A DNA stretch of 64,000 nucleotides from Margaritispora aquatica (Eukaryota > Ascomycota > Leotiomycetes > Helotiales > Discinellaceae), in assembly GCA_007644065.1 (NCBI GenBank), contig VJWN01000019.1:124001-188000 (forward strand), given 5' to 3'. A program made the translations under genes and the position numbers. Below, in pieces: positions 35,563 through 49,724 of this stretch (its first letter is position 1; each line of letters opens with the position of its first letter). The notes beneath the pieces are model-generated. The model saw only the letters and a program-made list of their open reading frames with translations. It did no database searches and had not been told where the DNA came from.

Positions 35563-37702
35563 ATGGAGGCAGCGTCGGCGCGCATGGCTGCGAGGGATCG
35601 CTTTGGCGCCATGGGAGACCCAGGTCCTTCAACACTCCAGCGATACATCCAGCAGGCATGCAGTCCAGAGAACTTTGAGCCAAATCTTGCTCTCAATCTT
35701 GAGATCTCTGACCTAGTCAACTCGAAGAAGGGGAATGCGCCGAGGGAGGCAGCTGTTGCGATTGTCAATTATGTCAACCACCGAAACCCCAACGTTTCCA
35801 TATTAGCATTGAACTTGCTTGACATCTGCGTCAAGAATTGCGGATACCCATTTCATCTTCAGATTAGTACCAAGGAGTTTCTCAATGAGCTAGTCCGCAG
35901 ATTTCCAGAAAGGCCGCCCATTAGACCTACAAGAGTGCAGATGAAGATACTCGAGGCTATTGAGGAATGGCGGGGTACAATATGTCAGACCTCACGGTAC
36001 AAGGAAGATTTAGGCTTCATCCGGGATATGCATAGATTACTGAGCTACAAGGGCTACATATTTCCAGAAGTTAGGAGGGAAGATGCCGCTGTTCTCAATC
36101 CAAGTGATGTGAGTCGGTGTTTTCGTTGTGTAGTGGAGAGTGACTGATATTACTGTAGAACTTGAAATCTGCCGAGGAAATGGAGGAAGAAGAAAAGGCA
36201 GCACAATCAGCAAAGTTACAGGAATTGATCAGACGTGGTGGACCAGAAGACTTGCAGGAGGCCAATCGATTAATGAAGATAATGGCTGGTTATGATACTC
36301 GGACGAAGACCGATTACAGGGCGAAGGCAGCTGAGGAGGTCGGAAAAGTCCAACAAAAAGCGAGACTGCTAGAAGAGCGTCTTGAGGGATTCAAGGCAGG
36401 AGATGTCATGACCGAGGGAGATGTATATGAGGAGCTGGCTTCGGCGCTTCAAAGTGCGCATCCCAAGATTCAGAGGATGTGTGAGGAGGAGTCGGATGAT
36501 CATGAAGCGGTCGCCAAACTGCTGGAAATTAACGACAGCATCCACAGAACTGTGGAAAGATACAAGCTCATGAAGAAGGGTGATGTCGATGCAGCTTCTA
36601 AAATCGCCAAAGGCACTTTAGGAACCAGTACTGGAGTGAGTAAAAATGCGGCAAACGAACTATCTTTAATCGATTTTGATGGTGGTGATGGAGATTTGAA
36701 TGGAAATAGTTCTGCATCCACTGGAGTTACTAGCACACCTGGTGGGTTGGACGATGATTTGCTTGGACTCTCGATGGGTGAAAGTGGGTTTGGTCTTGGA
36801 GGTGGTATTTCACTGGGGTCCAGCAGTAATAGTAGGTCATCAATGCCCTTGCAATAACATGATTGCTAATATCAAGCAGGTATTCAAGGCTCATCTTCAA
36901 TATCAGCAAACAATGGTCCAACCCCAACCAGGTCACCAGTACCTCCTGTAGCTCTTTCAAAACCGGATTATTCTCCTTTCTCAGCATATGGGTCATCTCA
37001 CACAACCTCGCAATCAACAACACCTCAACCCTCATTGTTCCAGCAACAACAAGCAATGCAAGCACAAAAACACACCGCAGCAGCTATAAAGCACCAACAA
37101 CAATCTCAAGCACCACCTGTGGATCCATTCGCAGCGCTCGCCTCTCCAATAAGGCAAACAACACCACAGCAACAAGCTAAACCATCTATGTTTGACTTTG
37201 CTAGTCACACTCCTGTACCAGCGCCTGCACCAGCTCCAGCAGCCGATGACGACGATTGGGCATTCTCTTCTGCTCTACCAGATGGACTACCGGCCGCGAA
37301 TACTCTCACTGTCAGCGAAACGAGTCTTAGTATTTCTCTTCATGCAACACGGGAACCTCTGACCCCGTCAATTATCACGATGTCGATCCATTTCACGAGC
37401 AAATGTGATGAGCCTATCTCAGAGCTCACTTTTGCAGCTGCAGTTACAAAGGTAGGCGTCTTCTATTCCCCTTTCTTCTTTGCCAGGCTGACCACTCAAA
37501 GGGCTACAATCTCAAACTCCAACCCCAAACAGGACGGAGGTTGCAACCTCACGAAGTAGCGGGTGTAAGACAAGTCATTCAGCTACATGGCGTGGAACAA
37601 GGAAAAGGCGACTCGGTAAAGTTAAGGTGGAGAGCATCGTATAAGGTTGGTGCAAAGGCCGTGAATGAGCAAGGCGAGATTGCGTCATTGGGAATTGCAT
37701 AA
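35563..37702 (+). CDS. GGA2: GGA-family clathrin adaptor (VHS-GAT-GAE)
   Basis: 663-residue Arf-binding adaptor that sorts cargo from the trans-Golgi network to endosomes and vacuole. Exons: 35563-36108, 36159-36831, 36880-37451, 37502-37702, with introns of 48-50 bp. Domains in order: VHS at about 20-165 (YIQQACSPENFEPNLALNLEISDLVN...NPNVSILALNLLDICVKNCG), GAT at about 185-315 (coiled-coil helices with RLMKIMAGYD...KARLLEERLEGF), and a Gly/Ser/Pro/Gln-rich hinge that includes an acidic DDDDWAF motif. The gamma-adaptin-ear (GAE) domain covers about 530-663 (SLSISLHATREPL...FHFTSKCDEPISELTFAAAVTK...LRWRASYKV). The last exon is short but restores the final ear strands. The symbol is for the family; yeast has two copies, so GGA1 or GGA2 cannot be distinguished. 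Confidence 0.93.
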
Positions 37703-38797
37703 TGATGTGCAGTGTTGGTAGTGGCGATGAAGACCGATAGAGGAGACGAAAACAAATATTTCCAGCAGTGATCTCGATGAAACTTCGTCCTCATATTCTT
37801 TGCGGATCGCATGTCCAGGAAGAGGTTGAGCATGAAGGAGATGGCAAGTGCCATTGTCGAATATACATGAGCCGGACACATATCTTACCCAGGGTATTGC
37901 TTCTCGAAAGAAGGGGGAGCCGAGTTGAGTGAGCAAAGTTATTCGCTTCACTTTTGGCCAATTATCCTGCTTGTATTGTGTTCGATTCATCAAATACTTT
38001 ATATCTCACTTCTCATTCAGTCCCACACATTTCCACTTGGGCTAGGCCTAGCTTATTAATAACACTGGATATCTCCTTCACTTCATAAGCACGCGGTCGC
38101 ATATGCCGCTTTGAAAAGTGAACACTGCGGCCGCCCGCCCGCTTAAAATGTATAGGAAGCGCAGAAAGCGGCCGCTTCTTGGTAATATGCCTCTCATGAA
38201 TGTATTATCACTTCACATCACTTAGCTGATATACCTGTTTGAGATCTAAATGTATTTATCTCCGATTTATTTTTCAAACACGCTTGGTTACTCACTTGGA
38301 AGTTTGTCATTGCATAATCCTCGTTGCCGATGCTTAGTGAGGTGAGACTTGAATGCATGATGATTCGGGGAGGGCTTCTTGGGTTGGTAACAGAGATAGG
38401 ATAATGTTGCATCTAGGACTGGAGAGGCTTCTCCTTTATGAGACGAAGCCAGCTGGAAGATGAGTGAAGAACATAAAACCTCAAGATCACCCACTCAACA
38501 TCTCCACTCTCCAGCAACGAATAGCATCTCCAAAATCACACTAACTTGCCTCTTCCTTCGAATCGTTTTTCTTGATCCACCCCTTATTGTTTTTCAGTCT
38601 TCTCTCAAAGACACATTCCATTAATAGCCCGCATCTCTAAATCAACCAAACACTGCTACAACAAATACGCAATGATCGATTTTCCAGTATCAACCGGGAT
38701 CACCCTCCACCACACCACTTGTGAGGACCTTTTTCTTCAGCTCTCCCTAATTTACATTCATAACTTTTTAGCTCTACTGGCTCCAAATTTCAAGCTC
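37703..38797. other. Intergenic region, no gene seen
   Basis: About 1.1 kb. GC-rich patches with GCGGCCGC occur at about 38125-38175. A CT-rich stretch lies at 38540-38660, close before the short-chain dehydrogenase. An in-frame ATG at 38672 could extend that gene by 42 residues. Confidence 0.5.
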
Positions 38798-39688
38798 ATG
38801 CTAACAACCACCCACCTAGACCCCTTCATCGCTCCATCCACCACTCTTCCCCTGACCGGCACCATCGTCCTCATAACCGGTGCCTCTCGAGGAATTGGAC
38901 GCACCACCGCACTCGCCTTCGCCGCCTCAGGAGCCTCAATCGCGGTCCTCGCCCGCACAGCTCCAGCTCTGGACTCCCTCATCGCCGAGATCAAGACCGC
39001 CTATCCCACCGTCCACGCCCTCGCGATCACCGGCTCGGTTCTTGACTCCGCCGCTGATATTGTCGCCAAAGTTGAAGGCACGCTCGGGCCTATCGACGTC
39101 CTAGTCAACAATGCCGGCGTGCAACGCATGCAACGCTTCGCTTCCGAGCCTGCGGGCGAGAATCTCGCTCCTTGGTGGGATGCCGTTTCTGTGAACTTGC
39201 TTGGGCCGATGGCCATGATCCACGCTGTTCTACCTGGCTTTCTGGCTCGCAAGAAAGGCACCATCATCACAGTTGGCTCTGCAGTCGCGGATCTCGCAGT
39301 CCCGTATATGAGCGCCTACCAAGCTTCCAAGGCCGGGCTACTCAAAGCAATCCAGTCCCTTGATTTTGAGCTCCGTCCTCAAGGGATCCTGAACTTCGCG
39401 ATTCATCCCGGAAACGTGAAGACGGATTTGAGCTTTGGCGCTGCGAGCGTGATTGGTGATGAGATGCAAGCTATCATGAAAAGCTTCGAGCCGGTCATGA
39501 GCGACGGGCCTGAGTTGGGGGCTTGGAGCATGGTGAAGCTTGCCGTGCTTGCTAAAGAAGGCGATGAGAGGGTTGGGGTGTTGAGTGGGCGTTATTGGGA
39601 TGTTCAGGATGACTTGGAGGAGATTTTGGGGAAGAAGGATGAGATTGAGGAGAGAGGATTGTATCACTTGAGAATTCGAAAGTTGTGA
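38798..39688 (+). CDS. Short-chain dehydrogenase/reductase (classical SDR)
   Basis: 296 residues, single exon, cytosolic NAD(P)(H)-dependent oxidoreductase of unknown substrate. Rossmann motif TGASRGIG at about residues 29-36, an Arg after the second strand (VLARTAP) that favours NADP(H), the NNAG motif, a catalytic Ser in TVGSAVADL, and Tyr-x-x-x-Lys in YQASKAG. The proline-glycine PGNVKTDL motif after the active site also fits classical SDRs. The ATG at 38798 gives the normal family length; the upstream ATG at 38672 would add a hydrophobic, Leu-rich extension and is less likely. Codon use is strongly C-ending in the first half. It is tail-to-tail with the mannitol dehydrogenase gene, another SDR, though the two are not close in sequence. 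Confidence 0.88.
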   Translation: MLTTTHLDPFIAPSTTLPLTGTIVLITGASRGIGRTTALAFAASGASIAVLARTAPALDSLIAEIKTAYPTVHALAITGSVLDSAADIVAKVEGTLGPIDVLVNNAGVQRMQRFASEPAGENLAPWWDAVSVNLLGPMAMIHAVLPGFLARKKGTIITVGSAVADLAVPYMSAYQASKAGLLKAIQSLDFELRPQGILNFAIHPGNVKTDLSFGAASVIGDEMQAIMKSFEPVMSDGPELGAWSMVKLAVLAKEGDERVGVLSGRYWDVQDDLEEILGKKDEIEERGLYHLRIRKL

Positions 39689-40280
39689 GGTAAGTTTAGC
39701 GGTTTTGAGTTTGAGCGAGGGGTAGAAAGTTTTATGGTATTGCTGAAATTGGAGTAACGCTCTTGATGTTGGATCGTGCAAAGGAGGAGAGATGCAGCTG
39801 GGTATGGCTATGGATAGATTTCAATGGACACTTGATCTTTTGGACCCTATGGAGCTTATCTGTCCCACTGCGCTTTAAGTGATCTTACAAACTGCTAGGT
39901 TTTGATGGATGACGTATTGGAAAGGAGAAGGAGAAGGCTAAATGAAGTCTCGAAGTGCGTTGACATATCGAGATGGTGACCTTCAGCGGTCCAAGAACAA
40001 GCTATTTACGCTGAAATGGCGAGTTGTATGATACTGAAAACATGTGTCAGGGATATATCGACCCAGTCTATCTTTAAAGTGAGATGAACTGCATGTTTTT
40101 TTCGTACTGCGAAGTTAGTGATGACGACGGTGTGATAGTAGATGATGATATTTATTCTCTTCCAGTTACAGCTGTCTATATGCAATACAGCTCTAGTGAC
40201 CCAACCATTGTTCACTCCAATCCATTCTATCATGTCAACTCATCTTCAATCCCCTAGACTCCATCCTATAAAACAACCCT
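39689..40280. other. Convergent 3' flank between two SDR genes
   Basis: About 590 bases between two convergent stop codons. No gene, and no obvious terminator-like element beyond AT-rich sequence. Confidence 0.5.
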
Positions 40281-43247
<2,967 letters not shown>

Positions 43248-45729
43248 ATGGAGGTTTTCGGCATCGTCACAGGGGTTCTTGGTCTCTTACCACTGTGTCG
43301 GGGTGAGTGTGTAAAACCCCAGTGTCCCGAGCCTCTTGCTGACACATAGCCCAGATGGCATTATTATGCTCCGAGATGTGTTTGACGCTCCCAGAATTTT
43401 GGAATTATCGGTAGGAAGGCTAGAATTGCAACTCGATGTGAGTCAGCTTAAGAGTCGGTGAAGTTCGGGGGCTCACGTGACTAGAAATTTGAGCAGTGGC
43501 GAGATGTTTGGCGAAGCGATGAAGGAGAGGTGGATATGGGTTTCGAGGCCTATGCGAAAAGTAACTCGATCGTTGGGAAGAGGATGCTCAGGCAGTTGTC
43601 TCTCTTAGCTCAACTCCTCTTTGATGCCCATGCTTTGGAGGATGAATATGGACTCAAGCCGACATCATGGCCAGAAAGAGTAAGTCTACAATACCCTCAA
43701 GTAATATCGTTGACTTTATCAGGAATCCAAAGACCTCTCACGATTTGGATTGAAGGAAGGAGAGTCTCTAACTCTTGAAACACAAGGCATGTTCCAGGAA
43801 CGTTGCAAACTCAACCTAGCATTCATCAAGCGATGCAAATTCGGTCTTCGCCGAAAAGACGCACCATGGAATCTCCTCATAGACTTGATCAAAGGCCATA
43901 TCGAGATTCTTACCACTTATGGTCCAAAGACAGAGTTAAGCATAATGCCGAAACTAGAACTAGAGAGTCTCAGGAAAATGCAACTGATCGAACTTCGTCG
44001 AAGAGCAGATGCCGCCAAATACGAAGCCCTCAATCCCAACACACCCCATGAAGAGGTAGCCAAATACGACATCCTCGCACTCGCAGCTCAGTTCAGTGTC
44101 GTTGTCAACTTCGAACGCTCTCACACAGCCGTGAAATTTACCATGCGGGATTTCCGACTTGATCCCTCCTACACCATCACCTCACATCGCAACTCCACTA
44201 TGGCTCTCCTCTTCGACTACCCCGTCAAGAAAGAAAATCGCGTTGTACTCATCGAATGGATCTCACCCCACGATCAGAACCCAGAAAGAGACACCAAGAC
44301 CACGACTCTCATCCTCGCCACCAATAAGCCAGACACTTTGCTCTTACCAAAATGCTATGGCATGGTCGAGGATACTGTGAAGAGGAGACTGGGGTTGATT
44401 CTGGCACCGCCGGCGCACATCCGTGCTAATTTGCCCCAAATTATGCCAGCTGGTGCAATTAGTCAGAAGCGAATGCCAGTTAGTTTGAGGGAGTTGATAG
44501 AGAAGCGCCACCCGGCTTGTCAGCAGATGCTGGACTTGGGGGTTAGATTCAAGCTAGCGAAGAAATTTGTAGCAGCTGTACAGATGATGCATAACGTCGG
44601 TTGGATACACAAGTAGTAACGTTTCTTATTCTCTCTATCTTCCTCACCCACTCCACTTGACCACCTTGCTAACATATCAACAGAAACATCCGCTCAAGCT
44701 GCATCCTCTTCTTCCCATCTTCCAACATTCCCTCACGCGGACCCCCCGGCGTCGCCTCAGGAACACCGCAACCAATCGGGTTCCTCGAGCCTCTCTTCGT
44801 TGGCCTTGCATCCCCACGCGTGGACCCAATCGCCCTCCCACCCACGAAATCGCACCTCACTCGCCCGCCGCTTCTTTCGCCCTCCGGCTCCCGTTCAAAC
44901 TCTTACTACTCATCCGAGCACTCACTTTCACTGTCCGACTCCGACTCCGAGCGCGATCACCACCTCGACTTCCATGACGAGCCCGAGGAATCGGTCTTCA
45001 TCGACGAGTACGGACAGCGCTTGATTCGGATCCGCGAGCCCGCACCACCTGTCAAGCGCCGTAAAGACCGCGACAGGGAGCGCGAGCGCGGATTGAGACG
45101 TCCGAGACCAGGCAGGGGATTGGGAGGTGATGAGGAGGTGAGAGAGCGAGAGAGGGACTGGGATTATTACCAGCATCCTGATAAGAGGTGGGCAAAAACA
45201 CAGGGAAAGGCGGTTAGGTATAGCAAAGCGCATGATATTTATAGTCTAGGTTGTGTGTTGCTCGAGTTGGGCTTGTGGAATACGTTGGAAGGGTTGGTGG
45301 AGGTTGAAGATGTGGATTTTGAGAGGGTGAGAAGGGGATTTCAGAGCTTGACTATGGGACTTGATGGGTGAGTTGGGCTTTTTTTCTTAGCTTTCTTTGT
45401 TGTTTTGGTTATTTTTCCTTGTTTTTGGATGTCGATCTTTCATTCCATCACGTTTCATTTGATATCGTTGGTCAAGCCTTACCTATTGTACCTCAAGCTA
45501 TTGAGTTCAAAAAAAAAGATAGGGACTTGGTTTAATTTGGTTAAGCGAGACAAAAAAAAAACGAAGCTAACCATCAACCCCCAACCACAGAATCGCAGGC
45601 TCCATCTACGGCAACGTAGTCCGACGCTGCCTATCCATCAGCGCGCGCGAGAGAACCGAGAGCGAAACCCGGGAATTATCGAGGTTCTTGGCGGAAATCT
45701 CGGCGAGTTTGGATATGTGCTGTGCTTGA
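43248..45729 (+). CDS. HeLo-like domain protein with degenerate protein-kinase domain
   Basis: 681 residues. Exons: 43248-43302, 43355-43437, 43485-43679, 43723-44612, 44684-45367, 45591-45729. The N-terminus (MEVFGIVTGVLGLLPLCRDGIIML...) and the following helices match the HeLo/prion-inhibition-and-propagation type of fungal membrane-active domain. A kinase-like region spans about 240-680. Its catalytic loop reads IHKNIRSSCILFF (His407, Lys408, Asn409), so the usual catalytic Asp is missing. The SKAHDIYSLGCVLLELGLW helix-F motif is normal. A long Ser/Asp/Arg-rich insert (about 450-560) sits where the activation loop would be. It is probably a pseudokinase. Such proteins are linked to fungal heterokaryon incompatibility, in which HeLo domains form toxic pores when triggered; that role is inferred. 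The second acceptor and the 223-bp last intron are the least sure parts. Confidence 0.75.
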
Positions 45730-46044
45730 GCGGAGGAAGGGAGGGGGAGGGTAGAGGGGTGGGTTTGTCTGTGTCTGTGTCTGGGTTGTGATGAAGAAGG
45801 AAGGGACGTAAGCGGAAGCGAGAGGTGGAAAATTGAGGTTGGAATCAACAAGACATTTTGCTACCCATTATCACCCTCCAACGTTGAACGGATATGATTG
45901 AAATTAGCAAAGCCTCACCATTGCAGTACCATGATCACTTCGCCTAGGTGAAGTTCCACGACATGATGGAGTGTTTTGATGTGTTCATTATTGATTCATT
46001 ATTTCTTAATTTTCATCCTTTGGATATCATAAACATATATATAA
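45730..46044. other. Convergent 3' intergenic region
   Basis: About 315 bases between convergent stop codons of the HeLo-kinase gene and a minus-strand disordered protein. AT-rich, no other element. Confidence 0.5.
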
Positions 46045-47533
46045 TTAAAAGAAACTCTCTCCCTTCTCTCTTCCCCTCCTCCTTGCGAAAAGCCCACTAA
46101 ATCCTCGTTTCCTCTTCTCGAAATCATCTCGAAATCCAAACCCAAGGCCCCTCTCATCTCTCTTGCCAAAAGGCCTCGTCCTGATATCCCTCGGATCCTC
46201 CCGCCCACCACCACTTCCAATCTCCACTACGCCCCTTAGCACACTGGGGCTCATCGGCCCCAGTGGCGGCAAAGGCTTTGCGCGTCTCCTCGCCTCAGCG
46301 AGCGAGATCATCTGTGCTCTAGGAGCGGAGGATAGCGGGGCGCCGTCGTAGGTGACTTCGTGTCTAGTTACGGAGCCAGGGATGATGGGGGAGATGTGGA
46401 GGTTGTGCGGGTTGTGATGTCTTGAGTTGGATTGTGGTTGTGAATGTGGTGGGTGGAGATTGTGTGTTGGTCGTAGAGGTGAAGGCTGGTTCGGAGAGCG
46501 GGGCGATGGATGGGGTGGGAAGCCAGCGTTGGTATATGGTGATAAAGGTGCAAGATCTAAATTCACTGGTCGTGAAAGTGGAATCGAAGGAGAAGGGTTA
46601 AGCGAGGTATTCCTATTTCTTTCTGGTGGGAGCTGGGACTTCGTTTGCCTTCCCACATAATGATTCCCATTTGGATCTAATAATGTAGCATTGAAAGCAG
46701 AAACTGGTGTTGTAGCTGATCGATGTCTTGGTCGTCGACTTTCTGATGCTGGAGCTGGCGCGGTGTTAGGTCGGTTGTGATGGCGAGATTGGCTGTAGTG
46801 CTTGATTTTGAACTCAAGCTCCAGGTTGCGCTCCTGCATCATTTGTGCCACTTCCTCTGCAGCTATGGCACGGGAAAGAAGTTGTCGATTCGTGTCTTCA
46901 ATTGCTGCGATAGTTTCGTCGATGACTTTTATTACCGCACGTGACTAAGTAAGTTAGCACATCGTTGAAGGACGATGGAAATTTCATACGCACAGTCATT
47001 TGAGCTGTCCGAAACTCCATTGTAGCAGGCGGTAAAACTGGCGCTTTAACTGGACTTGATGCTCTATAGGCCATCTTAGGCGGAGTTGTGATCTGAGGTT
47101 TGACGGGACTAGAATAGCCGCGAGAGCGTGATGCGATCTTGGCTGGGTGTGGAGAGGTGTCTTCCAATTCAGCAACGAAGTAGGAATTCGTTGATGAGTT
47201 TGGAGACCCAATAAGCTCTCCCGAGGGGAGCTCAAATATCGAATCAACAGACGATGTTGGCGTATCTTGATCCGAGTATTGTCGAATGTGCCGAATTGAT
47301 CCAATATCCCATTTCTCAATTGGAGATGGTGTCAACTGGCTTAGACTTGGGCTTTGCCGGACACTATTTGGTGTCCGGTGGGGTGTCAAGTATTGATCTG
47401 CTGGCCTTAGATAACTACTGGCGCTTTTGGCAAGTCTTGGAGCTAGTTGTAATCGAGATTGTTCCTCTTGCCATTGCGTAACCACATGAGGAGGCATGGC
47501 TCTCTGGCGAGGTCTTGACGTATGGCTGTCCAT
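46045..47533 (-). CDS. Disordered protein with central coiled coil, unknown function
   Basis: 479 residues, family not recognised. Exons (minus): 47533-46994 and 46944-46045, joined by a 49-bp GTGCGT...TAG intron with a CTAAC branch site. The first 180 residues are Ser/Pro/Thr-rich with repeated S-P and R-x-S-S-P-V-K motifs typical of kinase targets. A helical coiled coil follows (about residues 181-230: VIKVIDETIAAIEDTNRQLL...EEVAQMMQERNLELEFKI). The C-terminal half is again Pro/Ser/Asn/His-rich and ends in a very basic segment (KRKRGFSGLFARRRGREKG) that could bind membrane or act as a nuclear signal. The open frame continues upstream for 210 codons to 48163, but without a convincing ATG near its end; an ATG at 47902 is possible. 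The start is therefore uncertain. Confidence 0.6.
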
Positions 47534-48656
47534 CTCCAAGCTAGCTGTGTATATCCAAAGTCTATGCCGGATTCGCTCAGACGTTCTACTAATTGGTGAA
47601 GTGCTCAAATGCAGTACTGCTCCACTCAAGGTCAAGATGTCTGTGTGTAGACTTCTGTCACTTGTTCCTAAAGAACGAATTTGAGCAGTGATAGAAGCAT
47701 AAGATCGGTGTGCTATGTCAAAGCAGGGCGAACAGACCCCGATATAAGGAGTGAGGGCCACCCAGAGACACTTCGTCCCAACTGAACGGGACGATGTTTG
47801 GGAGGGCTGTGCCTCTCCGATCTGCAACAAGCGGTGGAATGGACTTTTGGAAAACCAGGGTATTACTTCACCAGAAAGCTTGAGAACGTATAACAAGGTT
47901 TTCATTCTGGGAAGTGTTCGCGAATGAGGGGAGAGATGGAGATTTCTTGTTACCGCCCAAGTTTCCAACAGGGGCTGGCTGACATGCAGGCCATCACAAC
48001 GATAGAGGTGTACAGGAAAGTCGGCAGTAAGAGATTGATTAAGACTCTTTTGGGATAGTATTGTTTGTAGCGAAGAAACATTTGAAGCTTCTCGACCAGA
48101 GATTGTGAAAGTTGAAACTCGTGGGGCTTTCTTGACACTGACAACTGATCTCAGATGCTGCAATCCATCGCTTCTGCCCTACTTAGGACGAGCTTGCGAT
48201 ATATTTCCATTCTTGAATAACTGTATATCCTCCTGACTTAATCATATTTTTCAATGAACTTGTAACAAGCAATGTAAGAGCCACGAAGTAAAGACATCAT
48301 CGTCGCTGGACGAGTATCTTCCCTGAGAATTGAACGAAATCCACCCATCAACATAGCTGCACTTGCACCGAGTGCGAAAATATGCATGTTTCTCAGCTGG
48401 GTTTGATGAAACAGTTCGAATACAAGAACAAGAGATATCTTGAGGCTCCATTGGTGGTATCGTGTTGTTGGCGAGATGAATTCTTCAAGGTCGCATTGAA
48501 TTGTCCTTCACCGCGCTTAAGGCCAACCCTACAGAATTTGGTTGGCTGAGACCAACCCTTACCACAATTTTGTCCCCATACATCAGCCTCGCAGCGACCA
48601 GAACAGAACCCAAATTCCAACGCATACATTAGTAAGAGGCAGATTCCTTGTGCGGC
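47534..48656. other. Divergent intergenic region, partly open on minus strand
   Basis: About 1.1 kb between the minus-strand disordered protein and the plus-strand FHA gene. The left 630 bases are open in the frame of the minus gene and may be coding. Its sequence (for example PFHRLLQIGEAQPSQT and LWVALTPYIGVCSPCFDIAHRS) has no recognised domain. The remainder holds the promoter of the FHA gene. Confidence 0.45.
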
Positions 48657-49724
48657 ATGGATTCGGAGAGGGAGTCGCGCTTGGAGAAAGGCGCCAGACA
48701 TCCGCGTCGCGAGCGTTCCTTGTCATTGGACTCAGAGGAAGAGAGACGCCAGAGGAGACGTAAGAAGGAACGCGAGATGGCTAATCGCGACTCAGGAATG
48801 AGTCGCAGACGCGAAGAGGGCGGCAGAGACGAGTACGAGAATGGAGGGCGGAGGGGTTCTGGAAGAGAAAGAGGCTATGATGACGGCAGAAAGCATAAGC
48901 ACGATGATCGAGAGAGACGGGATTATGAAAAGCGTGGCAAAGAAGAGGGAAGTGGAAGGGATAGAGGCTATGATCGGGATACACAACGTCGAAGATCTCG
49001 AAGTCCTGACTCCTCTCGTAGACGGGACAATGATCGCAACACCAGGAATCGACGCTCTGCAGACAGGTCTCCTCATCGAAGTAGCAAAGACAACGAGATT
49101 AGATCATCCAGAGAAGGTTCTGCGGCACAGGTCACACGAAAGAGCAAAGGTCCACTACCCTCCCAGGCTGCATCATTCCAAAGGGCAGATCCCAACACGG
49201 CACTTGTAGTTGCAGATGACAAGGAACCGATAGAGAAGGAGAAACCAAACTTTGCTCCGAGCGGCCTGCTAGCAGCAGCATCCAATTCAGTTACACAAGC
49301 CGATGGTACTTCAATTGCTTTGAAGTATCACGAGCCTCCGGAAGCTCGAAAGCCCCCAGCGAAGGACGAATGGAAGCTCTTCGTTTTCAAAGGTCCAGAT
49401 ATTCTAGAGACGATTGATCTTAGCAAGAGGAGCTGCTGGCTGGTGGGAAGAGAGGTTGCGGTGGTTGACATGCCTGCAGAGCACCCAAGTGTCAGTAAAC
49501 AACATGCAGTTCTCCAGTTTCGATACATCGAGAAAAAGAACGAATTCGGTGACAAGGTTGGGAGAGTTAGACCATACCTTATTGACCTAGAATCCGCCAA
49601 TGGTACATCTCTCAACAAGGAGGAAATTCCTCCAAGTCGCTACCTTGAGTTACGCGACAAGGACATGGTCCAGTTTGGACATAGCACCAGAGAGTATGTC
49701 TTGATGCTTTCACCAAAAGGTTGA
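48657..49724 (+). CDS. PML1: FHA-domain RES-complex splicing factor (Pml1/SNIP1 type)
   Basis: 355 residues, single exon. Nuclear protein of the pre-mRNA retention and splicing (RES) complex. The first 150 residues are an extreme Arg/Ser/Asp/Glu-rich tail (RRRSRSPDSSRRRDNDR type) as in SR-related splicing factors and human SNIP1. A conserved linker (FAPSGLLAAASN...LKYHEPPEARKPP) precedes the FHA domain at about 235-355. FHA residues are visible: the CWLVGRE strand, the HPSVSKQHAVLQFR phosphothreonine-binding loop, the LIDLESANGTSLN loop, and the C-terminal FGHSTREYVLML strand. The linker tyrosine-helix segment is the site that in yeast Pml1 binds Bud13. The ATG at 48657 is chosen; an upstream TTG codon keeps the frame open three codons more. 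Confidence 0.92.
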   Translation: MDSERESRLEKGARHPRRERSLSLDSEEERRQRRRKKEREMANRDSGMSRRREEGGRDEYENGGRRGSGRERGYDDGRKHKHDDRERRDYEKRGKEEGSGRDRGYDRDTQRRRSRSPDSSRRRDNDRNTRNRRSADRSPHRSSKDNEIRSSREGSAAQVTRKSKGPLPSQAASFQRADPNTALVVADDKEPIEKEKPNFAPSGLLAAASNSVTQADGTSIALKYHEPPEARKPPAKDEWKLFVFKGPDILETIDLSKRSCWLVGREVAVVDMPAEHPSVSKQHAVLQFRYIEKKNEFGDKVGRVRPYLIDLESANGTSLNKEEIPPSRYLELRDKDMVQFGHSTREYVLMLSPKG

